NCBI GenBank assembly: GCA_036502625.1
Contig: DASXYG010000080.1
Location: 62,001 to 126,000 of the forward strand
Length of the DNA: 64,000 bases
Source: DASXYG01 sp036502625
GTDB lineage: Bacteria > Actinomycetota > Actinomycetes > Streptosporangiales > Streptosporangiaceae
Reading direction: 5' to 3'
The notes beneath the pieces were generated by a model. It was not told the DNA's origin and did no database searches. It saw only the letters and a program-made list of their open reading frames with translations. Below are positions 49,727-58,574 of the stretch, one piece after another (the first letter of the stretch is position 1; the number at the start of each line of letters is the position of its first letter). The position numbers and the translations under genes are program-made.

Positions 49727-51112
49727 TCACCGAGGGGTCGCCCCGGTGAAGGCGAGCGTTCCTGACCAGCGGGCGCCGTCGGCCGGGTCCGGGTCGGCCG
49801 CGGTGAGAAGGGCGAGCGCCACGCCGGGCGCGCCGCTCAGCAGGCCCGGACCGTCGGTCACCGTGCCGGCGTTCTCGACGTCCCGGTAGCCGAGCGGCGC
49901 GTCGTCGTCGTACGCCGCGAGCAGGGCGTCGAGCAGCCGGTCCGCCGCGGACGCCAGCCGAGGCGACGCGGACGCCAGCGACGCCGTGATCACGTAGAGC
50001 CCCGCGCGGCCGTGGCACAGCGTCGGGGACGGCGGCGCCCCGGGGACCACGTTCCGCAGCGTCCGCTCGCACGCCGCCTCCAGGGCCGCGACGGCGGTCC
50101 GTACGTACGCGGGCTCCCCCAGGACCGTGCCGGCCGACCACAGCACCCGGGCCACGCCCGGCGTGCCGTAGCACCAGCCGTCGTGCGGCCGCAGGTGGGC
50201 GCGGGTGCGTGCGGCGCCGTCCGCGCCGAGGAGCACCCGGTACGGCCAGTACGGCCCGCCCTCGCCCCCCTCGATGAGCCGGGCCGACAGCCACGCGGCG
50301 CCGCCGCCCAGCGCGTCGTCCAGTTCCGCGGGCGGCGCGCCGCCCGTGCGTACGCGCCGGGCGCGGAGCGCGAGCAGCGCGGCCAGCACGCCCGGGTAGC
50401 CGTGCGCCACGCCGCAGTCCACGTAGCCGTCCGGCGCGAGCCCGGCCAGTTCGGCCGAGAGCAGGCGCGCGGGCAGCGCCAGGCGCGGCGTGCCGCGTTC
50501 GTCCCGCCCGGCCAGCCGCGTGAGCAGCCGCTCCAGGTCGCCCAGCGCCTCCTCGACCGGCGGCGTGCTCGGCCGCCCGGCCAGGTACAGCGCCCACCCG
50601 GCCGCGCCGGAGACCACGTCGTACGCCGGCACCGGAACGGGGTCGTCGGACGCGGCCATCAGCCGCGCCCTTGCGCCCGCCTGCCGCGCGATCCGCTCGT
50701 CCAGGCCGGTCAGCAGGCCGGTGTACCGGCGCCCGCCCTTGCTGGCGAGCGCGGCCGCGAACGCGACACCGCACGCGCCGTCGAACAGCCCGAGGGACGT
50801 CGCGCCGGGCAGCGCCTGCACGGCGGCGGCCAGCCTCCCGTGCGCGAGCGTGTCCAGGCCCCGCCCCGGATCGGCCTGGTCGGCGGCGGCGAACACGGCG
50901 GCCAGGCCCGCGGCGCCGTACGCCACGGACTCCGCGCGCCACACGTTGACCTCCGGATACGCGGTCTGCGCCGCGCTGCGCTCGATCGCACGGCGCAGCC
51001 GCGCGTCGTCGCCGAGGCGCGTGGTGATCTCCCGGATGACGCGGCGCGCGCGAACCGGCGGCGCGTCCGTACGGACGGCCACCGGTTCGGGCGTCGGCCA
51101 CAGCTCTGCCAC
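49727..51112 (-). CDS. lanC1: LanC-like lanthionine cyclase 1
   Basis: A 461-residue alpha/alpha-toroid protein that catalyses Cys addition to dehydroamino acids. Zinc ligands are all present: C314 (DGWCYG), C366 and H367 (TLCHGRAG). The repeated G-x-x-G signatures appear as SLGLFDGACGVAFA, VVSGAAGWALYL, DCGVAHGYPGVLAALLAL and GAPGVALALL. The start is GTG 51112, 10 bases after the precursor B stop, with only a weak ribosome site. It lies between the two precursor genes. Confidence 0.93.
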   Translation of the reverse strand: MAELWPTPEPVAVRTDAPPVRARRVIREITTRLGDDARLRRAIERSAAQTAYPEVNVWRAESVAYGAAGLAAVFAAADQADPGRGLDTLAHGRLAAAVQALPGATSLGLFDGACGVAFAAALASKGGRRYTGLLTGLDERIARQAGARARLMAASDDPVPVPAYDVVSGAAGWALYLAGRPSTPPVEEALGDLERLLTRLAGRDERGTPRLALPARLLSAELAGLAPDGYVDCGVAHGYPGVLAALLALRARRVRTGGAPPAELDDALGGGAAWLSARLIEGGEGGPYWPYRVLLGADGAARTRAHLRPHDGWCYGTPGVARVLWSAGTVLGEPAYVRTAVAALEAACERTLRNVVPGAPPSPTLCHGRAGLYVITASLASASPRLASAADRLLDALLAAYDDDAPLGYRDVENAGTVTDGPGLLSGAPGVALALLTAADPDPADGARWSGTLAFTGATPR

Positions 51113-51122
51113 GGTCAGCGGA

Positions 51123-51338
51123 TCAGCAGGCGCACGGGCTGCCGGTGGCGCCGGGGCCGCAGGTCACGCACGTGCCGCAGTTCGTCACGCCGATGCCCGT
51201 CGGGGCGCACCCCAGCGGGTAGGACGGGCCCGTCGACAGGCCCACGGCGTCCGGCGCCGCCGCGGGCTGCGGGCGGAACACCGACTCCCATCCGAATGCC
51301 TGGCCACCGACCTGGAGGTCAAGGTCGAACTCGCCCAT
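51123..51338 (-). CDS. lanA2: FxLD-type lanthipeptide precursor B
   Basis: A 71-residue precursor. The leader GEFDLDLQVGGQAFGWESVF and the next residues RPQP follow precursor A closely, while the middle is different (AAAPDAVGLSTGPSYPLG). The core has six Cys (44, 54, 57, 60, 69, 71), lacks one of the T-C units of precursor A, and ends in the same GATGSPCAC. It is first on the minus-strand transcript precursor B - lanC1 - precursor A - ABC exporter. Confidence 0.92.
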   Translation of the reverse strand: MGEFDLDLQVGGQAFGWESVFRPQPAAAPDAVGLSTGPSYPLGCAPTGIGVTNCGTCVTCGPGATGSPCAC

Positions 51339-51389
51339 GCGCGCTGCCTTTCGCCGCTGCCCGGCCGGCCCCGTGGCGGCCCGTGGCAG

Positions 51390-51439
51390 GTGACTCTGGG
51401 GTCACGTCCGCGCAGCTTAGCGAGGGTCTGTCCGGTCGG
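51390..51439 (-). promoter_or_regulatory. promoter/operator block of precursor B
   Basis: On the minus strand: CCGACC (51439-51434), 14 bases, TAAGCT (51419-51414), 6 bases, then GTGAC-N6-GTCAC (51390-51405). Element order and all spacings equal those of the precursor A block. It lies in the 121-bp gap to the divergent lanB gene and may affect both directions. The repeat ends 51 bases before the precursor ATG. Confidence 0.65.
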
Positions 51440-51459
51440 CGCCGACGATTCGAAGATCC

Positions 51460-54400
51460 GTGAAATGTCTGTTCCGATGCCGGGTTGCTGTCACACTTCT
51501 CGACGTGGTGAGTCGTTCTCGCCGGTCAGACCGGCCGGACAGGGGTGGCGGCCTCGCCGTGGCGGACGTGACGCTCGCCCGTCTGTCGCTGCTTCCCGAG
51601 GGCTATCCACTGCCCTCGCCGCCGGCGGACCCGGGCGAGGCCGGCCAGGCGCTGGACTACCTGCGGCGGGTCGCGGCCGACCCCGTGCTGCGCGAGGCGA
51701 TCGCGGTGTCCAGCGCGACCCTGGCGGGCACCCTCGACAAGATCACCGAGGGCGCGCCCCCGAAGGCGGCCAAGCTGCGGCGCGCGGCCAACGCGACCAT
51801 GCGGTACCTCTCCCGGATGACCCACAGGGCGACACCGTTCGGGCTGCTCGCGGGCGTGGCGCCGGTACGGTTCGACGAGCGGCCGAAGGTCGGCGTGGGC
51901 ACCGGCCACGGCAAGACGGCACGCGCCGACTACGCCTGGCTCGACACGGTCCTGCGCCCCCTGCGCACCGACCCCGCGGTGCTCCCGCATCTGCACGTCG
52001 TGGCCAACGACCTGTGCCGGGTCCGCGACGGACGGCTCGTGCTGCCGTACGGGACGACCGCCGAGGAGCGGCCCGCCCACCAGGAGCCCGAGCGCACCGT
52101 GCGGAACACCGGCGCGGTCGCGTTCACCCTGGAGGCCGCGCGCGCCCCGGTCCGCTTCCCCGACCTGCTCGACGCGCTCGCCGCCCGCCACCCCGAGGTC
52201 GACCCGGCGGTGATCGGGCGGAGCCTGGTGGGCCTGATCGAGCAGGAGTTTTTGCTCACCGACCTGATGCCGCCGCCCACCGCGGCCGACCCGATCCGGC
52301 ACGCGCTGGACCGGCTGGCCCCGAGCGGCCACCCGGTCGGCGTGGCGCTCGCCGAGGTCGCCGCCGCGCTCGACGCGTACGCGGCGCGGCCCATCGGCCA
52401 GGGCGCCGCCGAGTGGCGCCGGGCCACCGCGGCGATGCGCGACCTCCACCCGGCCGACAACCTCGTCCAGGTCGACCTGCGCGTCGACGCCGACATCACG
52501 CTGCCCGAATCCGTGCGCGCGGAGTTCGCCGCCGCGGCGGCCACGGCGTACCGGCTGTTCCCGGCCGGGCACGACACCGGCGACCGGCTCTCCGGGTTCC
52601 GCGACGCGTTCGTCGAGCGGTACGGCTTCCACACGCTCGTACCGGTGCGGGAGCTGCTCGACCCCGTCACCGGCCTCGGCCCGCCCGACGCGCATCGCGG
52701 CACGCCCGCGGCCGGGACCACCGCGCGCGACCGGGCGCTGAGCGCGCTCGCGCAGGAGGCCGCGGCCGCCGGGCGGCGGGAGATCGTGCTGGACGACGCC
52801 CTGGTCGACCGGCTCGCCGAACGCGACGGGCCGCCGGACCCGGACGCCTACGCCGAGGTCTGCGCCGAGGTGCTGGCCCGCGACGAGGACGCGCTGCGCT
52901 CCGGCGACTTCCGGCTGGCGCTCACGGGCAGCTCCGGCGCCCGTATCGGCGCCCTGTACGGCCGCTTCCTGCACGTCCTCCCCGAGCTGGCCGAGTCCGT
53001 TGCCGGGCAGATCGCCGCCGCGCTCGACGGGCCGGACGACGCGGTCCCCGCCCAGGTCGGCACCGTGCTGTGGCACTCGCGGATGCGCAACGTCAAGCAG
53101 GTGCCGCCGCTGAGCGGGACGGCCATCTCGGCGGGCGGCGCGCTGAACGTCCCCGGCTCCGGCCACGCCTCGGTCGCCACCCTGGACGACGTCGCCCTGA
53201 CCGTGGACCGCGCGAGCGGCCGCATCCGCGTGGTCCGGCCGAGCACCGGCCGCGACCTCGTGCCGTTCGCGCCGCACGCGCTGTCCCTGGCGTACGGGCT
53301 GCCGCCGGTCGTCCGGCTGCTCATCGAGATCGGCATGCTCCGCGCCAAGCCGTGGCCGCTGTGGCACTGGGGCGCCGCGGAGGCGCTGCCGTACCTGCCG
53401 CGCGTACGGCGCGGCCGCACCGTGCTGTCCGGTGCGCGCTGGCGCCCCGACGCGGAGCTGGCCGGCAGCGGCCTCGACTGGCCGGCGTGGCGGGCGCGCT
53501 GGGAGGGGTGGCGCGCGCGGTGGCGCGTGCCCGACGTGGTGTACGCGGTCACGTCGGACAACCGGGTCCTCACCGACCTGACCGCCGAGGGCGAGTTGCG
53601 GATGCTCCGCGCCGAGCTCGACCGCCGGCCGAACACGGTTCTGGTGGAGCGTGCCGATGACGGGGGGTACGGCCGCGGGTGGATCGGCGGGCACGCCTGC
53701 GAGGTGGTGTTCGCCGTCGGGGCCGCCCGCGCGACCGCTCCGGCCGCGCCGGCGCGGCGCCCGTCGTACCGCCGGGTGCCCGAGATCGTGCACGACCCGG
53801 GCGGCGAGTGGCTCTTCGCCAAGATCGCCGTGCCGCTCGCGCTGCACGACCGGGTGCTGACCGGCCACCTCCCGGGGTTCGCCGAGCGCGTACGGCCGTT
53901 CACCGACCACTGGTTCTTCATGCGGTACACCGACGAGGAGCTGGGCGACCACCTGCGGCTCCGGTTCCACGGCGAGCCGCGGGCGCTGTGGGGGGACCTG
54001 CTCGGCGCCCTGCACGACTGGGTGGCCGGGCTGCGCGCGGCCGGCCTGGCCGGGGCGTTCACGATCGCGGCGTACCGGCCCGAGACCGCGCGCTACGGCG
54101 GGCCCGCGGCCATCGCGGACGCCGAGCGCCTGTTCGCCGCGGACTCCGCGGCGGCGTTGCGGCAGTTGGCGCTGCGTACGGCCGGGGAGCTCGACCCGCC
54201 CCTTGAGCTGATCGTCGCGGCCAACCATCTGGACCTGCTCGTACACCTGATGCCGGACGACTGGCGCCGGTGGCTGCTGGACACCTATCCCAAGGACGAC
54301 TACCACCCGGCGTTCCAGGCCCAGCGCCGCCGGGCCGTCGCACTGCTCGACCCGGCCGATGACTGGGCGGCGCTGCGCGGGGTGCGCGGCGGCGCGCCGC

Positions 54401-54618
54401 TGGCCGACGCCTGGCGCGACCGGGCCCCGTACGTCCGCGCGTACGGCGACCGGGTGCGGCGGCTCGCCGGCGCGGACCAGACCCATCCGTTCGTGTCGCT
54501 GCTGCACCTGTCCCACAACCGGCACGCCGGCATCGACGTCGATGCCGAGCGGTCGACGTACGCGATCCTGCGCGGCACCGCCCAGGCCCACGTGGACCGG
54601 GAGCGGCACACCCCATGA
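51460..54618 (+). CDS. lanB: class I lanthipeptide dehydratase LanB, full length
   Basis: A 1052-residue dehydratase that glutamylates Ser/Thr from Glu-tRNA and then eliminates glutamate. The glutamylation domain covers about residues 10-740 (LFRCRVAVTLLDVV, YLSRMTHRATPFGLLAGVAPVRF, RIGALYGRFLHVLPELA, MRNVKQVPPLSGTAISAGG), and the elimination (SpaB_C, thiopeptide-type) domain from ~783: EWLFAKIAVPLALHDRVLTG, WFFMRYTDEELGDHLRLRFHG and FVSLLHLSHNRHAG. So it is the fused rather than the split form. GTG 51460 has only a weak ribosome site. It overlaps lanC2 (ATGA). Confidence 0.94.
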   Translation: MKCLFRCRVAVTLLDVVSRSRRSDRPDRGGGLAVADVTLARLSLLPEGYPLPSPPADPGEAGQALDYLRRVAADPVLREAIAVSSATLAGTLDKITEGAPPKAAKLRRAANATMRYLSRMTHRATPFGLLAGVAPVRFDERPKVGVGTGHGKTARADYAWLDTVLRPLRTDPAVLPHLHVVANDLCRVRDGRLVLPYGTTAEERPAHQEPERTVRNTGAVAFTLEAARAPVRFPDLLDALAARHPEVDPAVIGRSLVGLIEQEFLLTDLMPPPTAADPIRHALDRLAPSGHPVGVALAEVAAALDAYAARPIGQGAAEWRRATAAMRDLHPADNLVQVDLRVDADITLPESVRAEFAAAAATAYRLFPAGHDTGDRLSGFRDAFVERYGFHTLVPVRELLDPVTGLGPPDAHRGTPAAGTTARDRALSALAQEAAAAGRREIVLDDALVDRLAERDGPPDPDAYAEVCAEVLARDEDALRSGDFRLALTGSSGARIGALYGRFLHVLPELAESVAGQIAAALDGPDDAVPAQVGTVLWHSRMRNVKQVPPLSGTAISAGGALNVPGSGHASVATLDDVALTVDRASGRIRVVRPSTGRDLVPFAPHALSLAYGLPPVVRLLIEIGMLRAKPWPLWHWGAAEALPYLPRVRRGRTVLSGARWRPDAELAGSGLDWPAWRARWEGWRARWRVPDVVYAVTSDNRVLTDLTAEGELRMLRAELDRRPNTVLVERADDGGYGRGWIGGHACEVVFAVGAARATAPAAPARRPSYRRVPEIVHDPGGEWLFAKIAVPLALHDRVLTGHLPGFAERVRPFTDHWFFMRYTDEELGDHLRLRFHGEPRALWGDLLGALHDWVAGLRAAGLAGAFTIAAYRPETARYGGPAAIADAERLFAADSAAALRQLALRTAGELDPPLELIVAANHLDLLVHLMPDDWRRWLLDTYPKDDYHPAFQAQRRRAVALLDPADDWAALRGVRGGAPLADAWRDRAPYVRAYGDRVRRLAGADQTHPFVSLLHLSHNRHAGIDVDAERSTYAILRGTAQAHVDRERHTP

Positions 54619-55973
54619 CGACCGGCACCGACCTCGCCGCGGAGGCCGCCGGCATCGCCGGCGTCCTCGCCGAGCGGCTGTCCGACCCGGAGCGCGTCGC
54701 GGCGGCCACCCGCGCGTCGGCCCGCGTCAACGCCGCGGCCGGCGGCGCGTACGTCGAGCTGTGGGCGCCGGCCAACCTGACCGACGGCAACGCCGGCGTC
54801 GCCCAACTGTTCGCCGAGCTCGGCCGCGACGGCGACCGCGAGGCGCGCGCGCGTACGCACGCCCACCTGAGCGCGGCGATCGGCGCCCCCGAGGCCGTCC
54901 CGAACCCGGGCCTGTACCGGGGCGTCCCGGCGATCGCCTACGCCGCGCACCGGGCGGGCACCGGCACCGGCGACTTCGCCACGATGTCCGGCCAGCTCGA
55001 CGCCGTCCTGGCCGAGGGCGCGACCCGGACGGCGGACCAGGGCCTGGCGCTGCTGCGCGGCGGCGCGCCGATCACGTCCTGGCGCTACTACGACGTCGTC
55101 GTCGGGACCAGCGGCATCGGGCGGCTGCTGCTCGCCCGGCACACCCGCACCGGCGGCGCGGCGGTCACCGCCGCGCTGCGGGCGGTCCTCGGCCTGCTCG
55201 TCGCCACCGCCACCGGCGCGGACGTCGACGCCGGCGGCTTCACCGTGCCGGCCTGGTGGAGCACGGAGACGTTCCTCGGCCTGCCCGACGCGCCCGGCCA
55301 CCTGAACCTGGGGCTCGCGCACGGCGTCGGCGGGCCGCTCGCGCTGCTCTCCCTCGCCTGGTCGGCGGGCGTCCGCGTGCCGGGGCAGGACGCGGCCATC
55401 GCGGCCATCGCCGACCTGCTCGGGTCCTGGCGGCGTACGGACGCGTACGGCCCGTACTGGGCGTACTGCGCCGCCACCGGCGTGGACCGCGACTGGTGGC
55501 AGAGCCCGCCGCACCGGACGCGCGACGCCTGGTGCTACGGCGCGCTCGGCCTGGCCCGCGCGCTGCACCTGGCCGGGAACGCGCTCGGCCGTGCGGACTG
55601 GACCGCGCAGGCCGTCGCCGCCGCGCGCGGTGCCGTGGCCGCCATGGACCGGGGGCTGGTCACCGACCACAGCCTGTGCCACGGCTGGGCCGGCATCCTC
55701 CGCATCGTGCAGCGCATGGCCGCCGACTCCGCCGATCCCGTACTGGAGGCCGCCGTTACCCCGCTGGCCGGGCGGCTGATCGCCGGGTACGACCCGGCCG
55801 CCCCCTTCGGCTACCGCTACACGGCCCCCGACTTCCCCCTCGGCGCCGACCGCCCCGGCTACCTGGAGGGCGCGGCGGGCATCGCGCTCGCCCTGCGCTC
55901 GTTCGCGGCCGGCGAGCGTCCCGTCACCGGCCCCGCCGCCACCGACTGGGACGCCGCCCTGCTCATCGCCTGA
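54615..55973 (+). CDS. lanC2: LanC-like lanthionine cyclase 2
   Basis: A 452-residue LanC protein: zinc ligands C307 (AWCYG), C355 and H356 (SLCHGWAG), with G-rich turns NAGVAQLFAE, GTSGIGRLLLARH, GLAHGVGGPLALLSLAW and GAAGIALALRSF. It is clearly different from LanC1 outside the motifs. It is translationally coupled to LanB, which argues that it is the main cyclase; LanC1, coupled to the precursors, may serve a particular ring or precursor. Confidence 0.93.
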   Translation: MTTGTDLAAEAAGIAGVLAERLSDPERVAAATRASARVNAAAGGAYVELWAPANLTDGNAGVAQLFAELGRDGDREARARTHAHLSAAIGAPEAVPNPGLYRGVPAIAYAAHRAGTGTGDFATMSGQLDAVLAEGATRTADQGLALLRGGAPITSWRYYDVVVGTSGIGRLLLARHTRTGGAAVTAALRAVLGLLVATATGADVDAGGFTVPAWWSTETFLGLPDAPGHLNLGLAHGVGGPLALLSLAWSAGVRVPGQDAAIAAIADLLGSWRRTDAYGPYWAYCAATGVDRDWWQSPPHRTRDAWCYGALGLARALHLAGNALGRADWTAQAVAAARGAVAAMDRGLVTDHSLCHGWAGILRIVQRMAADSADPVLEAAVTPLAGRLIAGYDPAAPFGYRYTAPDFPLGADRPGYLEGAAGIALALRSFAAGERPVTGPAATDWDAALLIA

Positions 55974-56001
55974 CCACCCCCTCAGAAAGAAGGATCCATT
56001 G

Positions 56002-56307
56002 ATGAAGACCAGACGCTTGGCGCTCGGACTGGCGTTCGCGGCCGCCCTCGGCCTCGCGCAGCCGGTCGCGGCCTCCGCCGAGACGGCCCCGGCGACCGTC
56101 ACCGCGGCCTCCGGTTGCGGCGCGGAGTGGTGCTCCGGCGGCTTCTACCGGCACCCCCTCACCTGCTCCTCCGAGGGCGAGTGGTTCCTCACCAGCACCA
56201 ACGAGGGCTGGCGCCGGTACACCTGCCGCTACAACTCCACCATCGACCCGCACTACCACCTCTGGCTCTCCCAGAGCCCGACCGGCAACGACGCCCCCTG
56301 GGGCTAG
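56002..56307 (+). CDS. small secreted Cys-containing protein, unknown
   Basis: A 101-residue protein with a clear signal peptide: KTRR, a hydrophobic core LALGLAFAAALGLA, and a probable cut after AASA (~28). The mature ~70 residues have four Cys (SGCGAEWCSGG, PLTCSS, YTCRYN), many aromatic residues and no membrane segment. AAGGA lies 7 bases before ATG 56002. It is only 28 bases after lanC2 on the same strand, so it is likely part of the lanthipeptide transcript. I recognise no family. Two disulfides outside the cell, with a role in immunity, transport or as an effector, are possibilities only. Its TAG stop overlaps the convergent TAG of the next gene (CTAG). Confidence 0.75.
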   Translation: MKTRRLALGLAFAAALGLAQPVAASAETAPATVTAASGCGAEWCSGGFYRHPLTCSSEGEWFLTSTNEGWRRYTCRYNSTIDPHYHLWLSQSPTGNDAPWG

Positions 56308-58574
56308 CCCTCCCGCACCAGGCCCGCGCCGTCCGCGGTGAGGTCCTGCGGTCGGATCGGTATGCGGCGGATGTCGGCCGCCGTGGCGGCGCGGACCGCG
56401 GCGGCTACGGCGGCGGGGACCGAGAGCATGGGCGGCTCGCCGACGCCGGTCAGGCCGTACGGGGAGTCGGGGCGGGGGTACTCGAGGACGTCCAGGTGGT
56501 GGGCGCCGATGTCGGCGGCGGTGGGGATGAGGTAGTCGGTGAAGCCGGGGTTGAGGATGCGGCCGTCGCGGACCTGGATCTCCTCCATGATCGCCAGGCC
56601 CAGGCCCTGCACGATGCCGCCGTGCATCTGGCCGCGCACCGCGAGCGGGTTGACGGCCGTGCCGACGTCCTGGGCGCAGGCGACCTCGACGACCTCGATC
56701 GTGCCCAGCTCGGCGTCCACGTCGACGGTGACGCGGTGGGCGGCGAAGGCGTACGCGACGTGCGCGTCGCCCTGGCCGTCCTCGTCCAGCGGCGCGGTGG
56801 CGCGGTGCCGGAAGACCGCGGTCCTGTCGATCCCGGCGCCGACCAGGTCGGCAAGCGGCACGGCGCCGTCCGGGGTGTGCACCGCGCCGTCCTCCAGGCG
56901 CAGGGCGTCCGCGGCGTGGCCGGTGCGGGCCGCGGCGCGGACGAGCAGCTCGTCGCGGATGAGCCGGCAGGCCTGCCGGACCGCGCCGCCGGACATCCAC
57001 GTCTGCCGCGAGGCCGAGGACGTCCCGGCGTCGCCGACGGTGGTGTCGCCGGGCGGCACCTCGACGTCGGCGACGCCCAGCTCGGTCCTGGCGATCTGCT
57101 GCTGCACGGTCACCAGGCCCTGGCCGACCTCGGCCGCCGCGGTGCGCACCTCCGCGGCGGGCCGGCCGTCCGGGCGCGGGAACAGCCGTACGCGGGCCGT
57201 GCCGTAGTCGTCGACCCCGGCGGACTTGCAGATGTTCTTGACCGACAGCGCGTAGCCGACGCCGCGTACGGTCGGGGCGTCGTCGTCGCGCGGCGGGGCC
57301 GGGGACCGGGCGGCCACCCGGTCGAGCAGCTCGGCGACGGGCGCGGGCCCGTCGACGCGCTGGCCGGTGGCCATCGTGGACCCGGTGGTGACGGCGTTGC
57401 GGCGGCGCAGCTCGACCGGGTCCATGCCGAGGGCGCCGGCGAGCCGGTCCATCTGCGACTCGTACGCGAAGCACACCTGGATGGCGCCGAAGCCGCGCAT
57501 CGCGCCGCACGGCGGGTTGTTGGTGTAGACCGCGCGGGCGTCGACGCGCACGGCCGGCACGGCGTACGGCCCGGCGGCGAAGCATCCGGCGTTGCCGACC
57601 ACCGCGGGCGACGTCGAGGCGTACGCGCCGCCGTCGAGCAGGATGTCGGCCTCGACGGCGAGCAGCCGCCCGTCGCGGGTGGCGGTGTGGGTGTAGCGCA
57701 TGCGGGCCGGGTGGCGGTGCACGTGCCCGACGAAGGACTCGCGCCGCGGGTAGCTCATCGCGACGGGCCGCCCGGTACGCAGGGCCAGCAGCGCGGCGTG
57801 CGCCTGGACGCTGAGGTCCTCCCGGCCGCCGAACGCGCCGCCGACACCGGCGAGGGTGAGCCGCAGCCGTTCGGGCGGCAGCGCGAGCACGCCGGCGAGC
57901 TGGTCGCGGTCGATGTGCAGCCACTGCGTGGAACAGCGCAGGTGGATGCCGCCGTCGGGGGTGGGCTCGGCCAGGCAGGACTCCGGCCCGAGGAACGCCT
58001 GGTCCTGCATGCCGACGCGGTACTCGCCGCTGACCCGGACCAGGTCCGGATCGGTCGGCGGGGGGCCGCCGTGCCGCAGCCGGAGGTGCCGTACGAGGTT
58101 GCCGCCGGGATGCAGCGCCGCGGTCGCGGGATCGGCGGCGGTCTCGGGATCGGTGACCGCGTCGAGGACGGCGAAGTCGACCACGACGGCCTCCGCGGCG
58201 CGGCGGGCGGTCGCCGGGCTGGTCGCGGCGACCACGGCGACGGGCTCCCCGGCGTACCTGACCACGTCGCCGGCCAGGACGGGCTGGTCGCGGCGTTCGA
58301 GCCCGAAGCGGTTGGCGCCGGGGATGTCGTCGGCGGTCAGCACGGCCAGGACGCCGGGCATCGCCAGCGCGGGCGCGATGTCCACATGCCGGATGCGGGC
58401 GTACGGGTGCGGGCTGCGCAGCGTGGCGCCGTACATCATCCCCGGCACATGCAGGTCGGAGGAGAACGCGAACGCGCCCCGTACCTTGGCCGGGCCGTCC
58501 GGGCGCGCGGCTGCCGCGCCGACGCCGAGGCCCGCGCCGGTGGCCACGCGCGGTGTTTCGGAGGTCAGGCTCAT
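56304..58574 (-). CDS. molybdenum hydroxylase Mo-binding subunit, xanthine dehydrogenase-like
   Basis: A 756-residue subunit. Motifs are GVGGAFGGREDLSVQAHAALLA, the active-site loop NPPCGAMRGFGAIQVCFA, in which the Arg is equivalent to the one that holds purines in xanthine oxidase, and the catalytic Glu in GLTGVGEPPML. It resembles the XdhA/XdhD-type more than the CoxL-type enzyme at 14817. ATG 58574 overlaps the FeS subunit stop (ATGA). Substrate is probably a purine, pyrimidine or other N-heterocycle, which is inferred from the Arg and the neighbours. Confidence 0.92.
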   Translation of the reverse strand: MSLTSETPRVATGAGLGVGAAAARPDGPAKVRGAFAFSSDLHVPGMMYGATLRSPHPYARIRHVDIAPALAMPGVLAVLTADDIPGANRFGLERRDQPVLAGDVVRYAGEPVAVVAATSPATARRAAEAVVVDFAVLDAVTDPETAADPATAALHPGGNLVRHLRLRHGGPPPTDPDLVRVSGEYRVGMQDQAFLGPESCLAEPTPDGGIHLRCSTQWLHIDRDQLAGVLALPPERLRLTLAGVGGAFGGREDLSVQAHAALLALRTGRPVAMSYPRRESFVGHVHRHPARMRYTHTATRDGRLLAVEADILLDGGAYASTSPAVVGNAGCFAAGPYAVPAVRVDARAVYTNNPPCGAMRGFGAIQVCFAYESQMDRLAGALGMDPVELRRRNAVTTGSTMATGQRVDGPAPVAELLDRVAARSPAPPRDDDAPTVRGVGYALSVKNICKSAGVDDYGTARVRLFPRPDGRPAAEVRTAAAEVGQGLVTVQQQIARTELGVADVEVPPGDTTVGDAGTSSASRQTWMSGGAVRQACRLIRDELLVRAAARTGHAADALRLEDGAVHTPDGAVPLADLVGAGIDRTAVFRHRATAPLDEDGQGDAHVAYAFAAHRVTVDVDAELGTIEVVEVACAQDVGTAVNPLAVRGQMHGGIVQGLGLAIMEEIQVRDGRILNPGFTDYLIPTAADIGAHHLDVLEYPRPDSPYGLTGVGEPPMLSVPAAVAAAVRAATAADIRRIPIRPQDLTADGAGLVREG

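Noticed and set aside
51526..54609. Open frame of about 1027 codons on the minus strand, antisense to lanB
   Set aside because: Low-complexity composition and no motif; LanB on the other strand has all family features.
56002..56307. Third lanthipeptide precursor
   Set aside because: It has a Sec signal peptide, only four spread Cys and no FxLD leader.
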